NCBI GenBank assembly: GCA_963580455.1
Contig: OY756966.1
Location: 23,687,001-23,751,000 of the forward strand
Length of the DNA stretch: 64,000 nt
Reading direction: 5' to 3'
Source of the DNA: Euonymus europaeus
Lineage: Eukaryota; Streptophyta; Magnoliopsida; Celastrales; Celastraceae
Shown here: piece after piece, positions 1 through 10,909 of the stretch
Numbering within the stretch: the first letter of the stretch is position 1
Layout of the letters: each line of letters starts with the position of its first letter
Program-made: the position numbers and the translations under genes
The notes under the pieces: model-generated
What the model was told of the DNA's origin: nothing
The model's database searches: none
What the model saw: only the letters and a program-made list of their open reading frames with translations

Positions 1-748
1 CATTAGATACCCATTTACCGTTTAACTTTTTTTTTTCTTTTACACATATGTTTTTTTAAGAAACAACTATAACAACAAACAAATAATTGGATTAGTAAGT
101 GCTAAAGATATTTTATACAAGTTAGAGATTTGAAATCCTTTTACTAAAATATTCACTAATATTTTTCAGAACTTACTTATAATTAATGATAAGATCGGTT
201 TTGAAACATTTTCGATTACGGTATTATAACCATATATTAATCAATTCGGGTACCCTAAACTCGGCATCAAAAATCAAAATTGACCCAAAATCGTGACGCA
301 TTTGAAAATGAAGATCGTTTTCAAACCTTAAATGATCGATTTTTAGATTTTAAATAGATCAGATATCTTACAGATAATGCAGAGATCGATTTTTGTCATC
401 ATGCCTAATTGAGAGACACGAATTCAAGACGTATATAGTTATATTACATATTATACGTATTAGTCTCATTTGAACTACTCCTCGTTGTCAAAAGTCTCTG
501 ATGAAAACAAAACAAATTAAGAACAATTTTATCTCAATTTGAATGTATGATTACACAATAATGCCTGAGTCGCGCTCAATGAAATCCAAATATTCAAAAG
601 GCGGGTTTAGGTCCGAAAGTTCACATGGTTCCCTCCGACCCAGAGAGCGTTCCTGAAAGTAGCCGCACCCACCGAATTCGCTGGTTCGTTCATCTCATCT
701 GCACTCCTTATGGTTTCCCTCCACAAAATTCAAAATATTCTCTTGGAG
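1..748. other. Left-edge spacer and probable first 5' UTR exon of the next gene
   Basis: AT-rich non-coding DNA in which I see no convincing gene. From about 620 to 748 the composition is less AT-rich and ends in a good donor (GGAG/gtcagt at 749). This piece therefore looks like the first untranslated exon of the gene whose ATG is at 1131. The short ORFs here have no family features. Confidence 0.4.
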
Positions 749-1001
749 GTCAGTATCTCAATATTATTCATGTTGTTATCATCAAAGTTTTCATCTTTCC
801 GCTGTGACACAGTTGATTTATATACGCATTCAGATTCTACACGTTTTAGGGTTTATGTTTCTTCTGCATTTCCTTCCCTTTCCCCAATTTTATATCGTAT
901 TACGTCTTGCAACACTCTTTAACCACGTCAATCTACATTTGAAAGAACATTTGTCAGACGAAATTCAGGTTTTTTATTTGATTTTTTAAAAATTTTTGCA
1001 G
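749..1001 (+). other. Probable 5' UTR intron of the 1131-2746 gene
   Basis: Starts gtcagt and ends in a T-rich tract with tttttgcag at 1001. It is followed by a short untranslated exon (1002-1130) before the ATG. Inferred from splice signals only. Confidence 0.4.
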
Positions 1002-1130
1002 GCTGAGTTATGGATTCCAGATTTGTTTAAGTTACATTGATATTGAGAAAATTCGCAAAAGTGGGTTCTTGATATTTGTTGATTGGGAGTTGAAATTTGT
1101 TGATAACTGTTTGACATTCATTAATTCACG

Positions 1131-2746
1131 ATGAGGGGAGATAATTTGACGGATGAGGTCAGCAAAGAGCGAGCTGTGTTGGGGGATGTGACCAATAAGG
1201 TAGGGAAAAGGGGCTTCTCGCCGGCCTCTCAGGGTTTAGGGATTAAACCTGGAGGAAATACTGAAGATGCAGATATGCATTTGAGGAAACAAATATGTTT
1301 GGGATTGGAGAATTGGGTCAAAGAGAAGTGTAAAGTGGAGAGTTTGGTGGATGCTAAAGAGAAGGGTTTGTCAGGGCAGAAGGATTCATTGCCAGCAAGC
1401 AATGCATTTGAAATCTCGAAAGAGAATGCTTCTTCTGTTACAGTGACTAATGCACCCAAAGTTAAGGAGGCATCTGGTTTGGTTGATGCGGCTGATAATT
1501 CATGTATAATAGGGGATTCAGTGACCAAAAGCTGTTTGGGAGTTGATGATGCTTCAAGGGACAGTTGTGCTTCTGGGGGTGCATTGCCCATGTGTTCTGA
1601 AGGAGATTCTCAAGATGGAGAAGATAAAGAGGTTATTGGGAGCAATCCAGGTCTTGAGGGATTAGTTAGTCACGGTTTTGATAGTGAAAATAATGATATT
1701 GGTTTTGGTGGATTTGCTGCAAACAAATATAGATCTGTTGAGTGCTCAAGGTTGCAAAATGCACAGGAATCTAAATCATTTGAATTAGAAAAGTGCACTG
1801 GCCTAAAGGGCAATGCTTGTGTAAATTTGGAGGCATCGGATGATTTGCTGAAAGCATGCTCTTGTTCATTATGTTTGAAAGGTAATTACATTGCCCACTT
1901 ATGTTTATGATCTTCTTGACTGATAGTATGACTAAAAAAAGAGAGTTTATCTATGATGTTCATCTACTTGACCGTTTGGTTCTTTTGCTTTTGTATTATT
2001 AGCTGCTTATATCTGGTCGGACCTCCATTATCAGGACATCAAAGGCCGCGTATCTGGTAAGCTTATAAAGAAAATTTAATTTGACAGTAATAGATGGCAG
2101 TTATGGTTGTTTGGCTGGTGATCATCACAGTAGCAATTATTTTGATTTGCTGCTATGACCTATCTTCCTTTTCATTCATTTTAGTGCTGAAGAAAAGTCA
2201 GAAAGAAGCAAGTATCTTGGTTTCAAAGATGGGGAGAGGAAAGCAGAGTGACATTGATGGTCAAGGGAGCTCCAAAAATTCAACAAATCTAGAGTCTGAC
2301 CTTACAAGTCAGTGGAGATCATTGTTTCTTCACATGGAAGATATATTTGCTCATGAAAGTGACCAACTTGTAAGTGCGATTTTTTGTTCCCATGTCTCAA
2401 TGTTACGGGTGAATGCGCTTTTTCTACTTTTCTTCTTGCGATTTCTTGTATTTGAAACCCAACTTCTGTTGTAAGAAGTCCAGCTGCCAACCATATGGAT
2501 CATGTTAAAACAACTTGTCCTGTGGCTTCTCAAACTTTGTTGGATTATGGTCTTTCTGGGATTCCTTTATCGGACTAATGGTTATTATTTTACCTAGCTT
2601 ATATTTTATAATTTCAAAGACTGAAGCGTCGTGAATACTTCCTTTCTTGTCTACAGCATGCTAATTTCATCAAGCTAAAAGACATGAGAGAGAACTGCAA
2701 GATGGATTTGGAAAGCGCAGCCAGTATACCGCCAAAAACACAATAG
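1131..2746 (+). CDS. Uncharacterised plant-specific protein with a CxCxxC motif (At1g32730-like)
   Basis: Four coding exons: 1131-1881, 2003-2056, 2185-2369 and 2657-2746, all with GT-AG introns and continuous frame, giving about 359 residues. The first 240 residues are low-complexity and acidic/serine-rich. The conserved part begins around residue 243 with CSCSLC. It continues across the exon 1-2 junction as KAAYIWSDLHYQDIKGR, then LKKSQKEAS, and a C-terminal helical stretch with QWRSLFLHME and LRENCKMDLE. From memory this matches a plant family that includes Arabidopsis At1g32730, whose function is not established. No signal peptide or membrane segment is seen. The paired cysteines could bind metal, but that is inference. 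The stop falls where the family normally ends, so the gene looks intact. The annotated ATG is the first in frame and follows a probable 5' UTR intron. Confidence 0.8.
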
Positions 2747-3300
2747 GGCATTTTCAATGTCTTTGACGACTGTAAGATTGCCTTGTCACTATAATTTAAT
2801 TTGTGCATTTGAGGAAGAGTGTGAATTTGAAAACATGGTCTTGACATTTTCTTGTTGTAAAAGTTCTGTGCACTATTTCTATGTTAGTTGTGATATAGAT
2901 TTCCGCTGTTGTTGGCTATCTGCAACAAACTTTACATGATAGAGAATGGACAATAACTGTGCTTTGCCTTCCCTCTTTCTCTGATGGTGATGATGGCCTG
3001 TTATTTTGTGCCTTCTGTAACCGAGGATTGATTCTTATGCTTTGAAAAACTATGCTATTCTGGTAACCATAAAGGTTAGAAAGCAATCTGAGTGCTTTTT
3101 TAGACTACTGAAACTGAGGTTTGCTCTTACCATACCATTGAGATTATCAAGATTTGTGCAAGCCATATTGCTTCAGGGAGAAAATACTACAATTTCTTGT
3201 TGAAATTGGGCTCAATGGTGGCTGATTTGAGAATCAGAGGGATACTAGTACTCACATGACTTCCATGGCAGCAGCCACAAAAGAGGGGGAGAAATATGTC
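2747..3300 (+). other. 3' UTR and downstream spacer of the CxCxxC gene
   Basis: Mixed-composition sequence after the stop at 2744-2746. No family-like ORF is present. The first few hundred bases are probably transcribed 3' UTR; the poly(A) site cannot be placed. Confidence 0.4.
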
Positions 3301-3420
3301 CCTGCAACATGTTCGATCTCTCTCTTGATGAATGGATTATGGATATTATTCTGGCAAGAAAAAAGACAATGTTTGAATCAATGTATTTAAAAACATAACT
3401 ACAAATATTTTGAATCACTG

Positions 3421-3560
3421 TTCGAACCTGACCTATAGTGAGAGAGAGTCACTACCACTGCACTAGTTGTGTAAGTAAGAGGTTCGAGTTATGGAGGCAG
3501 ATATTTATCTCACAAATCCAACCGGGTCCAACTCCAGGTGGGATTATTCTTCTTCGAGCT
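3421..3560 (+). repeat. Possible tRNA-derived SINE remnant
   Basis: Contains a box-B-like segment (GAGGTTCGAGTTATGG around 3479-3494) downstream of a weak A-box-like stretch, then pyrimidine-rich sequence. This is the usual look of a degraded plant SINE. No flanking duplication could be fixed. Confidence 0.3.
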
Positions 3561-3618
3561 GTAAGTCCATCTCCACTTGACATATGTGTGAGTGTTAGTG
3601 TTCAATTAATGACCTGTG

Positions 3619-3945
3619 AAGGGATGTCAACTGGGCGGGTATTCCTCTGTCCATCCCCATAATTTTTTTTTACCCATACCCGTTGGGACGAGTAATCTCC
3701 GCTTATTTACCCACCCCGTCAATTCATTAGGTTCATAACTATTTATATTATCCATTTAGTAAATAAATAAATACGTTTACTAAAAAAATTAAATATACGC
3801 AAACTCGTTCCTGTACCCGCCCCGCTATTTTTACAATGAAAATATCCGTACCTGTTAACCGACTAGTTAATTAACGGATTATACCCATATGATTTAAAAC
3901 TGATTGTGCGAATATCTATCAGGTACGGATATTTTTGACATCCTT
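3619..3945 (+). mobile_element. hAT-type non-autonomous element (MITE), about 327 bp
   Basis: Begins AAGGGATGTCAAC and ends TTTTTGACATCCTT, so the ends form a short terminal inverted repeat (GGGATGTCAA/TTGACATCC). The interior has GC-rich GGGCGGGT and TACCCGCCCC-like stretches at both sides and an AT-rich centre (TCATAACTATTTATATTA, then AATAAATAAATACGTTTACT). The same interior occurs at 5312-5737 and 12794-13260. Flanks GACCTGTG and GAC-TGTG look like an 8-bp target duplication that has lost one base. No transposase is encoded. Confidence 0.65.
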
Positions 3946-4411
3946 GACTGTGACTCATCTGAAATCGTCTCTCAATTGTGCTTTAACAGTGAGTGGAACA
4001 CTAATGTAGCAGGAGTTCTTTTCAAAAAAAAAATGTAGCAGGGGTTGGGTAAACAGCATAATAAAGATATCACGAATTAAAATGTTAAATTGTTTGTACT
4101 CAAATAATATGAAATTGTCTAACATCGTGGACGAGACGTGTTGAAGAAGTTGAGCATGTAACTTTTCAATACTTCTTCAAATTTAATGGAAGACTTTTTT
4201 AGTGGTTGACATCCCATGGAAATTAGTTTTACTCTCGGTGGATTTTACTTTTTAAATAAAGACCACAATTTTATTGCTATTGGTATATATGAGAAAGAAA
4301 AAAAAACGTGTATATTGAAAGCATGCAAAAACAACCTAATTACAAATATTTACACTAATTATAAATATAAGATCGATCGGCCAACAACCTCTCAACAGAG
4401 ATGATTAAGGC

Positions 4412-4548
4412 TGATGATGCAGAATTGTGACTTTCGTGGGCCGTAATTCGTGCATCTCATCATTTAGAGAGACACTACCACCAAGTTGATCCATAAATGA
4501 TGAGATGCACGAATTACGGCTCACTGAAGCCACAATTCTGCATCATCA
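4412..4548. repeat. Long near-perfect hairpin (55-nt arms, 27-nt loop)
   Basis: Left arm 4412-4466 begins TGATGATGCAGAATTGTG. Right arm 4494-4548 is its reverse complement at 51 of 55 positions, and two of the four differences would be G-U pairs in RNA. The loop is 4467-4493. The pairing stops sharply outside the arms. The size would suit a MIRNA precursor, an inverted-repeat siRNA locus or a small foldback MITE. I do not recognise a known plant microRNA in either arm and see no second copy in the window. Confidence 0.75.
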
Positions 4549-5311
4549 AAGGCATATAGTCAAGTCCTCTCCTTTTCTAAAATTATAATCAGATTGATAT
4601 TTGATCCCAAAATCACAAATCTATACAAAGTGTATAAATGTGATCCATCGATATGAGATGTTATTGAGAGGAACTATGCGCACGTGACTGATCAGGAAAA
4701 CTCAAAGGCAATCACATGAGGAATCCACGTGATTTGCCCCTTCAAGAACGCATGGAGTCACATACAAAGAGATAACCTGCATACACAACATGACAAATTG
4801 TGTCTGCAAAACGAAAAGAGAAAATGACCTAACTAATCTACAATGGAGCATACGCTAAGAAAAAGTTAAATATAAAAATAATATATGAGGAAAAAAATAA
4901 TAAAAAACACATACCAACTACCAGCTGATGCAATATTCCTCATTTTTTTTAAAAAATGTTTTCCACTTCTTCCAATTCATCATTTAAAAAAAATAAGTTT
5001 AGAATCATGAAATAAATTCAGATGTATGTGAATTTATATTAAAAAAAAAAATTCAGATGTATGTGCCTCAGCGTAAAAGTAAAATTTATAAAAACAAACT
5101 TTTATCAATTATATGAGTATAAAATCTGCGTACGTGTCTGTTTTCGATCCCGTTCTCTATAAAAATCATGTACACAAGAATTATTTTTATAAACAAGGAT
5201 GAGAGGGTGTTTTAGTTTTGGAGAGTTTGAGTCCAGCGTTTCTTGAGAAATTATTAGGTGTTCTGGGTGTATATTTCATGTGCCACATTCAATGGTCTGA
5301 TTATCATCGAC

Positions 5312-5737
5312 TAGGGATGTCAACGGGGCGGGTACCCCTTTGCCCGTACCCGTGAAAAAAATTCTTACCCGTATACCTGTTAGGGTCGGAAATCCCCCTT
5401 ATTTACCCGCCCTACCAATTCATGAGTTACATAACTATTTATATTACACATTAAATAAATAAATACATTTACTTAAAAAAATAAATATACATAAATGATA
5501 TTTTTTATTGATTTATTCTTGTTAATTTTATAAATATTAATAAAAATAATATACATATTAATAATTAATAATATATACGGGTATGGGGTGGGTTGGATTT
5601 CAACAAACCCGTACCCGTACCCACCTCACTATTTTCCTCATGAAAATATCTGTACCCGTTAATTAACGGATCACACTCATATGATTTTGGACGGGTTGTG
5701 AGGGTACCGTCGGGTATGGGTATTTTTGACATGCCTA
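5312..5737 (+). mobile_element. Complete hAT-type MITE with 8-bp target-site duplication
   Basis: Starts TAGGGATGTCAACGGGGCGG and ends TATTTTTGACATGCCTA; the terminal inverted repeat of 12 bp has one mismatch. It is flanked on both sides by TCATCGAC (5304-5311 and 5738-5745), an exact 8-bp duplication, which is the hallmark of hAT transposition. It is 426 bp long, with an AT-rich core and GC-rich ends, and no transposase ORF. It is the best-preserved of the related copies in the window (3619-3945, 12794-13260, and a tail near 51545-51645). Confidence 0.85.
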
Positions 5738-5814
5738 TCATCGACACTAGTTCTCTCTCTTACTTTTTGATTTACATTATTCTCATATAAATGCTATCCA
5801 AATCCTAAACTATG

Positions 5815-6200
5815 TTCCCGTTTGGATGAGAGTATGTTAGCTTATAAGCTCAATTTTATTGATTATCAATCATATCAGTCATAAAACAAAAGAAAATCTC
5901 TTAATTTCCTTTATTGTCCCGTTCTCTCACACATTTATTGTTTTATCTCTCAAAAAAATGTTAGATTTTTAAAAAATTATATATTCGAACTCAACGCATA
6001 AAACTATTTTCAACAAGACTCATATTCAATAGCTTTCATTTCATTATTAAACTAATTTGCATACCCCTCATGATAAATTGACAGCTTATAAATTATTAAA
6101 ACTTACGTTTTATCAAACAACACAAGCTTATTGGACAACTTATATACTACACCCAACTTATCCATTAAACTTATACGCTGTCAGACATACTCACATCCAA
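5815..6200. mobile_element. Diverged Tourist-like MITE copy
   Basis: Shares a long collinear stretch with the element at 22896-23280: GTTTGG near the start, AGCTTATAAGCT-like segment, TTTATCTCTCAAAA, ATTCGAACTCAACGCATAAAA, CAACAAGACYCATATTC and ACAGCTTATA. The left end (TTCCCGTTTGGATGAG at about 5815) is recognisable. The right end is not clear, so this copy is degraded or interrupted. Confidence 0.5.
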
Positions 6201-6653
6201 AACGCATATCACTTGAAAATACACCCGGATCATACAATAATTGTTCACGTTTCTTTACGCGGCCCCGTCAGGTGCTAAACCACCACCAGAGGAAGAGAAT
6301 ATCAGATTTAGATCTCGGGTGCCTTGCGTGGCTTGTAAGTGATGTCCACCTGGAAATGACGTGTGATAGCGTGGAAAGTAGGCCCCACCCCTCTGTTGGA
6401 TGCTTTCGCTTCCATCTTACGCTACTTCAGTCCTACGTTTTGCGGCCCATTTTGACTTCCAATAAAACTTAACCATGGTTACTTCATGACCTACATTCCT
6501 AACCACTTGTCCTACATCACTTTCTTTGGTTAATTTCTTTTCTGCATAACGAAGAAGTGTAATTATATTTCAAAATCACTCTATGATCCTGAAAGCAAGC
6601 GATATGTGTGATAAAAAGTTGTTTCCTTCTCACTATCCATAGGTTTTTGTCTT

Positions 6654-6758
6654 GTGAGTCGCAGACTGTCTAAAACTTCTCGCAATTGGGGTTGCACTGA
6701 AGGATTCAATATTTGAACATTTCAACAATAACTATGATTCAAATCAAATATTTACTAT

Positions 6759-6789
<31 letters not shown>

Positions 6790-7745
6790 TTGTGGCCAAT
6801 TCAGAAAATAGATTGAAGAAGTAGCTTGGTCAATGATAAAATTGACAGAGATTCGGGGTAGAGTCTCCGATTTATTTTAGGTTTAGTGAAGAAAAATATG
6901 TGCACATATATAAACAGCGGAATGAGTTTAGTTTTAACTTTTGAGATCACTTTTACTTGACTATTCAACTCTTAAACTAAGGTATAACTAATTATAAAAA
7001 CTGTTTTCTCTTTTGGAAAAGAAAAAATAACTAATTATAAAGGCTGTTTTTTTTTCTTGGATTTCTTTTTTTTTTTTGGAGCCCGCTCGTGCCATAAGGT
7101 ATATTTACCCCTGTATACCCTTATGGTAAGATTGAGGGGGGGATTACTACACTAATTATCCTTTGATATATGATTGATTTTTCACTTTTTTCAAATCTTA
7201 TATGATCGGTTTTCAAGTTTTTTGCTTTGGTGAGTTGCAGACTTTGTCTAAAACTTCCCGCTATTGGGGTTGCAGTGATGGGGATCAATATTTGAACATT
7301 TGAACAATAACTATGATTCAAATTGAATATCGGTAATATGTGGATATATATTTGTGGCTAATTTAGAAAATGAATTGATTGACAGAGTTCGGGGACAGAG
7401 TCTTCGATCTTTTTAGGTTTGATGAGGAGAAATGCGATGTATATATATACACATAAAATCTATATGGAACGAATTTGGAATAAAAGCTTTGTAACTATGA
7501 TTTTAACACTTAACGCATACAACGAAATGAGTTTATATTAAAATTTTGCTTGACTATTCAACTCTTACACTAAAGTATAAAAAATTAGAAAAGCTCTTAC
7601 ACTAAAACATAAAAAATTAGAATTTTTTTTTTTTGGAAAAAAATGGAGCCCCCTTATTGCCGTAAGGTAGATTGCTACACTAATCATCCTTCGATATATA
7701 ATTAATTTATCACAGTTTTCAAATCTTATATGATCGATTTTCAGG
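6654..7745 (+). repeat. Tandem duplication, period about 576 bp (two diverged units)
   Basis: Unit 1 begins with GTGAGTCGCAGACT at 6654 and unit 2 with GTGAGTTGCAGACT at 7230. Both contain, in the same order, TCTAAAACTTC, ATTGGGGTTGCA, CAATATTTGAACATTT, AACAATAACTATGATTCAAAT, GACAGAG..TTCGGGG, TTGACTATTCAACTCTTA, a T-rich run before GGAGCCC, CTACACTAAT and CAAATCTTATATGATCG. The units differ by many substitutions and small indels, so this is an old duplication of non-coding sequence. Unit 1 carries a (TA)n run at about 6759-6785. Confidence 0.7.
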
Positions 7746-7807
7746 TTTTAGATTGATGGGTAATGTTAAATATCTCATATTTTAGTAGCCAATGGTAGCC
7801 CATTTAT

Positions 7808-8031
7808 AAACAATAAGAATTTAATATTAAGGGTAACATATTCGCTAAACTCTAACCTTATTTTGTATCGGATTGTCATATTATAATCTAAACAATAAGT
7901 GTTGAACATTAAGAGAAACAGATTGACTAAACCCTAACGACTTTTGTATATTATTTTCATACTATAACTTAAACAATAAATATTAAATTTTAAGGAAAAC
8001 GAATTTATCAAATTCTAACAGACTAATAATT
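7808..8031 (+). repeat. Three diverged tandem units of about 82 bp
   Basis: AAACAATAAR begins units at 7808, 7890 and 7971. Each is followed by WTTRAAYWTTAAG, then AACNNATT and RCTAAACYCTAAC-like sequence. Unit 2 contains TAAACCCTAAC, a telo-box-like string. Non-coding and of unknown function. Confidence 0.55.
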
Positions 8032-8039
8032 AATTTGAA

Positions 8040-9280
8040 TAAAATCATGAAATTAAATAAATATTTATCATATTAATTAAGACAGTAACAAAATTAATTA
8101 AAATAAATACTATTTCCAAAATATGATCAACATATCATTTTCCTACACTGATTGAGAGTGGCCCGCAGGTATTGTCCGGTTTTTTTGTTTGTCATCTCTA
8201 ATTCTCTACTCATCATGTATAGAAAAAAGAGATTGATAAATGTGATAAACATTTTTTTTTATTAAAGGATCCTAGATTTGCGTGGCAGACCTTATTTGGC
8301 CCTTCACTAACTCCTAGAATCTGCACGCACACTGAGACTCTCTTTTTTCTCGGAGAATTAATAATTATTATTGCAACGCATGGCGCCGCAATTGACGATG
8401 GCTTGTCTCACTCACTCCTCCATTGTCGTCAAGTGGTCACATGATTACTCTCTCCAACCTAAATCCATAACCATGGTCCAACAATATTAACTATAGTTAA
8501 GGGTTTTGTTTATAATTTTATATTAACGAAACTATGATTTCAACTTTTGACCCCACCACCAAATACAAATCCAAATCCCCACTCCTTATTTTTTCCGCCC
8601 CAATTGCCTTCTATCCATTTCATGTCACATTAGTTAGTAATCTAACATTATTTTAGTAATAATTACCACATTAAAATAATGCCCGTCACGATTAGACTAG
8701 GTTCACCCTGCTCTGGATAAGAATGATGCAAACAACATACAACATTACAAATATTAACATCAACTCATTCCTAGCGAACGCACTTTCTGACTTCCTCCAT
8801 GTATCGTTTGGATATCTCGAAGCATTGTGGGCTTCTAATAAAATTTTATGCCCCCATTCAATAACAAATTTTTTTTTCTTTAATTCAAGTGAGACGGTTT
8901 AGAAGAATAAAGTCGTGTATATCTGATGAATATATGAAAATCGAATAGTACAGAGTGAATGATATTATTATTGACGTGGATGGTTTTGAAATTTATAACA
9001 TTGGCAACCCTCTAAACAGAAGATCCTAGTAATGCAACATTCTCGTCAATGGCAGAATAATAGATTTTTAATTATATATATGAGAACCGTTGGATCATTA
9101 GCTATTGCGATGATGCGATTCATATCAGAAGGTCAATTTTGCTTTTGATGTGGTTGATAAGGTAGGGACCAAAACATACCGTCATCACCCACGCCAATAG
9201 TAATGACAAAACCGCATTAAATTCCAAAAAAAAATAGCAACGAAACAGTCAAATCCAACTTTCACCAACCAATGCTAACG
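8040..9280. other. Gene-free spacer upstream of the ERF gene
   Basis: AT-rich sequence. I see no ORF with family features, no RNA gene and no clear transposon ends. The last few hundred bases probably hold distal promoter of the gene at 9878. Confidence 0.4.
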
Positions 9281-9283
9281 TGA

Positions 9284-9354
9284 CACGTGTAAGGAGTAAG
9301 GACAGAGATTGATGACTGGCACCTGCCTGTAACTTAATTCGGAAATTACACGTG
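9284..9354 (+). promoter_or_regulatory. Two G-box/ABRE-type CACGTG elements upstream of ERF
   Basis: CACGTG at 9284-9289 (context GACACGTGTAA) and at 9349-9354 (context TACACGTGGCG, a strong ABRE form). Both lie about 80-150 bp upstream of the TATA box at 9432. Such elements bind bZIP/bHLH factors. Stress or ABA control of the ERF gene is inferred. Confidence 0.55.
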
Positions 9355-9431
9355 GCGTTCTCTCATTGGGTTTTCTTCATCGCACAGAGGTATCTTGCGG
9401 TAGAGAATTGTGAAAACGGTGAGGTCCAGGC

Positions 9432-9440
9432 TTATATAAA
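9432..9440 (+). promoter_or_regulatory. TATA box of the ERF gene
   Basis: TTATATAAA in CTTATATAAACACAC. Transcription would begin near 9465, giving a 5' UTR of about 400 bases that is pyrimidine-rich and without an obvious intron. Confidence 0.6.
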
Positions 9441-9877
9441 CACACAATATACTTGCTTGAATGCAAGAGTGCAAACACCAAAGTGAGGCCACAAATAACA
9501 GAGCGATTACTGTTTTTGATCTTCTTTTCTCTTCTTCCTCCTTCTTTGAAGTATCCCCATTTCTCTGAATCCCTTTCTGTCATCGTCTGTCTTTCAAGTT
9601 TGCAACTTTGGGGTTTGATTTTGAATCAAAAGAGTCATTTCTGTGAAGAAAAGAAAACCCATCAGGGTGTGTGTTTTTGAAAGCCGGGTGATCCAGAATT
9701 GAGATCCAGGTTTCTATATTCAACTAAGAGGGTTTGTTTTTGGTCCCTCAAAGTTGGTTTCTTTTTCTCTTCTTTCTTTTCACTTCTGAGAATAAACCTT
9801 CAATCTTTTTATCTGGGGTTTTTCTTCTTCTTTTTATATTTTGTTCTTGATCTTGTTTTGATTTCTTAGTAAAGAAT

Positions 9878-10909
9878 ATGGCAGCAGCTACAGATGTTTT
9901 TAGTAGCAGTAATACCACTGTTTTTGCAGATCCGTTTAGGGAAGAACTCATGAAAGCACTTGAGCCTTTTATGCAAAGTGCTTCACCTTCACCCTATATT
10001 TCTCCTCTACCTTCTGACCCTTCTTGCTCATACTCTTCCTTCTGCTTTTATCAGCAACAGCCCACTTGGGTTCCTGAATTTTGCTCCCCATCGAGCACTC
10101 ACATGTTTTCACAAGAGTACTCGATCCATGACCAAAACCTCCAAATCCAAGCTCAATTCCACCTCCTACAGCAGCAGCAGCAGCAACTATCAGTCTTGGC
10201 CAATACATCTCTACTTTCCAATCAAAGGCAGAAACAGAACTTCAATTGCCTTGCTCCGAAGGCTGTTCCAATGAAACATGCTGGCACTTCACAAAAGCCC
10301 ACCAAGCTTTACCGTGGAGTGAGGCAGAGGCATTGGGGCAAATGGGTTGCTGAGATCAGACTCCCTAAGAATCGCACCCGCCTCTGGCTCGGCACCTTTG
10401 ATACAGCCGAGGAGGCGGCTTTGGCCTACGATAAGGCCGCGTATAAGCTCAGGGGAGACTTTGCCAGGCTCAATTTCCCTTATCTGAAGCACCACGGAGC
10501 TCATGTGTTCGGTGAATTTGGTGACTACAAGCCTCTCCATTCCTCTGTTGATGCAAAACTCCAAGCGATTTGCCAAAGCTTGGACAATCAAAAGCAGGGG
10601 AAAACAGGGAAGGCCTGTTCTGTTACTAATTCAAAGACGGCAGTAGTCGCTCCTTCGCTGCCAGAGTTGGGATTAGATTATCCACTGAAGGGAGAGGTGA
10701 AAAGGGAATATGAGAATTCTGGAGTTGAGGATTATAAGGTGGAGAACTCATCGTCATCTGACACTTCTTCTGATGTGTCTTTGGCGGGTTCTTCTTCGCC
10801 TGAATCCGACATCACATTCTTGGATTTCTCTGATTCACCATGGGATGAGACTGAGAATTTCGGGTTGGAGAAATTCCCTTCAGTGGAGATTGATTGGGCA
10901 TCTATATAA
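9878..10909 (+). CDS. AP2/ERF transcription factor, RAP2-4-like (DREB A-6 / ERF group I)
   Basis: Intronless, 343 residues, as usual for this subfamily. One AP2 domain spans about residues 145-202: [17 protein letters not shown], then [21 protein letters not shown] and the closing [10 protein letters not shown]. The [17 protein letters not shown] form and the trailing PYLKHH with [15 protein letters not shown] are typical of the RAP2-4 group, which is known to act in light, ethylene and drought responses by binding GCC-box or DRE DNA in the nucleus. The N-terminus (1-140) is Ser/Pro/Gln-rich with a six-Gln run at 98-103. The C-terminus is acidic and serine-rich ([12 protein letters not shown], then [15 protein letters not shown]), as for an activation region. 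The first ATG of the ORF fits the family start MAAA. Control by the upstream CACGTG sites is inferred. Confidence 0.95.
   Translation: MAAATDVFSSSNTTVFADPFREELMKALEPFMQSASPSPYISPLPSDPSCSYSSFCFYQQQPTWVPEFCSPSSTHMFSQEYSIHDQNLQIQAQFHLLQQQQQQLSVLANTSLLSNQRQKQNFNCLAPKAVPMKHAGTSQKPTKLYRGVRQRHWGKWVAEIRLPKNRTRLWLGTFDTAEEAALAYDKAAYKLRGDFARLNFPYLKHHGAHVFGEFGDYKPLHSSVDAKLQAICQSLDNQKQGKTGKACSVTNSKTAVVAPSLPELGLDYPLKGEVKREYENSGVEDYKVENSSSSDTSSDVSLAGSSSPESDITFLDFSDSPWDETENFGLEKFPSVEIDWASI

Noticed and set aside
1229..1591. 120-codon - strand ORF inside gene 1.
   Set aside because: Antisense to exon 1 of a supported gene; no features of its own.
9960..10591. Overlapping ORFs of about 100 codons on both strands within the ERF gene.
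   Set aside because: Shadows of the AP2/ERF reading frame.
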